A stretch of DNA of 64,000 nucleotides from the NCBI RefSeq assembly GCF_010183535.1, contig NC_071332.1, positions 15,128,001 to 15,192,000 on the forward strand, given 5' to 3'. This stretch comes from Caenorhabditis remanei. Its lineage: Eukaryota > Nematoda > Chromadorea > Rhabditida > Rhabditidae. Made by a program: the position numbers and the translations under genes. Of the stretch, positions 62,775-64,000 are shown piece after piece. The notes under the pieces are model-generated. The model searched no databases and had not been told where the DNA came from. It worked only from the letters and a program-made list of their open reading frames with translations. Positions within the stretch are counted from its first letter, which is position 1, and every line of letters begins with the position of its first letter.

Positions 62775-64000
62775 TAATGGGGAATCTCGTAGAAGTTTGA
62801 ATTATTTTTTTGACCTGGAAGTGCAAAATGTGAAGACATCCACCGTATTCACCAAGTTTTTCTCGAAATGAAAATGAAAATTTTTTAAATTGTGACCTTC
62901 TAACATGATGACCTTAGATAAGAATAAGAATCTGCCCTACATTCTGGTGCATATAAGGAACGGGAAACCGTCAGAAACCGTCAGTCCCCATTCACTGCCG
63001 GTCATCGGTCAACCGATGAAACACTTCAGCACATGTTGATCCCCAAATAGGAGAGTCTGCTGAAGAAGACAGGGCGGTTTTCGGGCTCTTCGACCGTGCT
63101 CCTCGACCGTAGTGTCTCGGTTTAAAAACGGTTTAAAAACTGCCTGGCGAAGATTCCTCTTTTCTATCTTTCCGTATTCCCAGAAATGATCAAAAGTATG
63201 GTCAGCTGGCAACTTAGCTGACCCTTAGCTGAGCTGGAGCTGGAAATATCTGAGCCGGTGGCACCGGACGGAGAATACACATCGTCAGGTTCCAGAGATC
63301 TACTTCCCGAATGATTGGTTCTCTTCCAGAATACTCCATATTCAATTCCACTCCATCTAACTCCTCCCAACTTGTATTCTGTTTTCTGCATGCTAATTGT
63401 TGTGTTTGTCTTCTTCCTCATCCTCCTTTTTCTTTTTTCTGAAAAATTTGCGTCAAGAGGTCGAGAGCCTCTTCTCACCAACACGCAAACACGAAAATTT
63501 CCGTTCGAAAAAAAAAGAATGGGGCGGAAAATTGATGATGACACTTGCTCTGCATGGGGGCTCCATCTTGTTCTTCTCCTTTTTCATTCGACACGAACAA
63601 AAGGTGGTGGCTTCAAAAAAACGGAGGTCTACTCAGTCACTTTTTGTGCTCAACGAGATCTTCTCTTTTTCTTAAAGGGGTAAAGTAAGAAAGAGCCGCA
63701 AAACTGATTGACTTTTGTTAGAAAAGGGGGGGGAATTCCCACGACGAAACTTGTCACAATTCATTCTCATTCTCACGAGCTTCTTCTCCTCCCTTTCTTC
63801 TTTTCTTTTCCGTTTAGTTGTCAGAAAGGAGAGAGAGAGAAAACAAAAAGTGGGCGGAGTCTGAGCACCCATGAAGGATCTCCGAGTGTTCTTTGTGAAT
63901 CGGTTTGATTCTTAGTCCTTCCTCTGTTTGCACTGAGGTCCGGTCAAATGAGAAAATGGTTCTCTCGTATATTGTTTAGTCTTGTTTCGTCACACAAGTC
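62775..64000. other. no gene recognised
   Basis: Several short frames on both strands without splice support. TC/GA-rich tracts at 63400-63440 and 63770-63845. The region could be promoter or 5' intron of the unrecognised gene on the minus strand, whose first exon was not found. Confidence 0.3.

Noticed and set aside
63315..63908. Several frames of 60-126 codons at the right end
   Set aside because: They overlap on both strands, are Ser/Phe or Lys/Arg simple sequence from TC/GA tracts, and lack splice support.
1..64000. tRNA, rRNA or bacterial-type operon features
   Set aside because: No cloverleaf-compatible box A/box B pair or rRNA-like sequence was noticed by eye, and split genes with nematode introns exclude a bacterial reading. 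A covariance-model scan would be decisive.

Overview
The window looks like gene-dense but repeat-rich nuclear DNA from a Caenorhabditis-type nematode, probably not C. elegans itself and probably a chromosome arm. The reasons are very short introns (mostly 43-75 nt) ending in TTTTCAG, AATAAA signals close to stop codons, and nematode-specific families: chemoreceptors of the Srh, Srt, Srz and Str types, CYP33-like cytochrome P450, Cys-rich secreted proteins of the T20D4.11-like (DUF19) type, CW-domain C-type lectin, SCP-like secreted protein and a reduced folate carrier. Nearly every gene is a member of a fast-evolving environmental-response family, and several are broken. No tRNA, rRNA or CRISPR was seen. 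All gene models were built by eye from splice signals and reading-frame continuity. Family names come from remembered motif patterns, not searches.

Layout. 1-7 kb: a decayed srh (-), a frameshifted srt (+), a TTCCGC-array transposon-like element, a 72-residue one-membrane-span gene (+) and an intact srz-like receptor (+). 7.4-9.0 kb: intact P450 (-). 9.8-13.6 kb: two four-exon DUF19-type secreted proteins (-). 13.9-23.9 kb: two near-identical str genes (-) inside a 1.44-kb segmental duplication, separated by about 7 kb of mobile and fragmentary DNA. That insert holds a lone C2H2 zinc-finger exon, a CCCCCAC foldback element, a truncated LTR-retrotransposon gag and other repeats. 25.0-35.8 kb: eight further members of the DUF19-type array (-), two of them broken, interleaved with palindromic MITE-like elements. 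36.9-41.3 kb: a small Cys-rich secreted protein (+), a Gly/Asn-rich secreted protein (-) and an SCP/CAP protein (+). 41.6-43.1 kb: reduced folate carrier (+).

43.4-56.0 kb: a plus-strand array of an unassigned seven-transmembrane receptor family, with a CW/C-type lectin gene on the opposite strand. Upstream of two receptor bodies lie extra solitary first exons. All end in phase 0 at the same splice position as the real first exon, so they are either alternative N-terminal cassettes or remnants of partial duplication. 52.8-60.1 kb: a minus-strand family of acidic coiled-coil proteins plus one relic. 60.4-61.7 kb: an unrecognised gene (-) whose 3' end lies 334 bp upstream of a coiled-coil gene that starts right at a splice acceptor, as expected for a trans-spliced operon. 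61.7-64 kb: no gene recognised.

How it works together: most intact products are either cell-surface receptors or secreted proteins facing the environment, gut or pathogens. Expansion has been by tandem duplication with frequent decay. Many introns and intergenic gaps carry hairpin-forming terminal-inverted-repeat elements, several families of which recur across the window.
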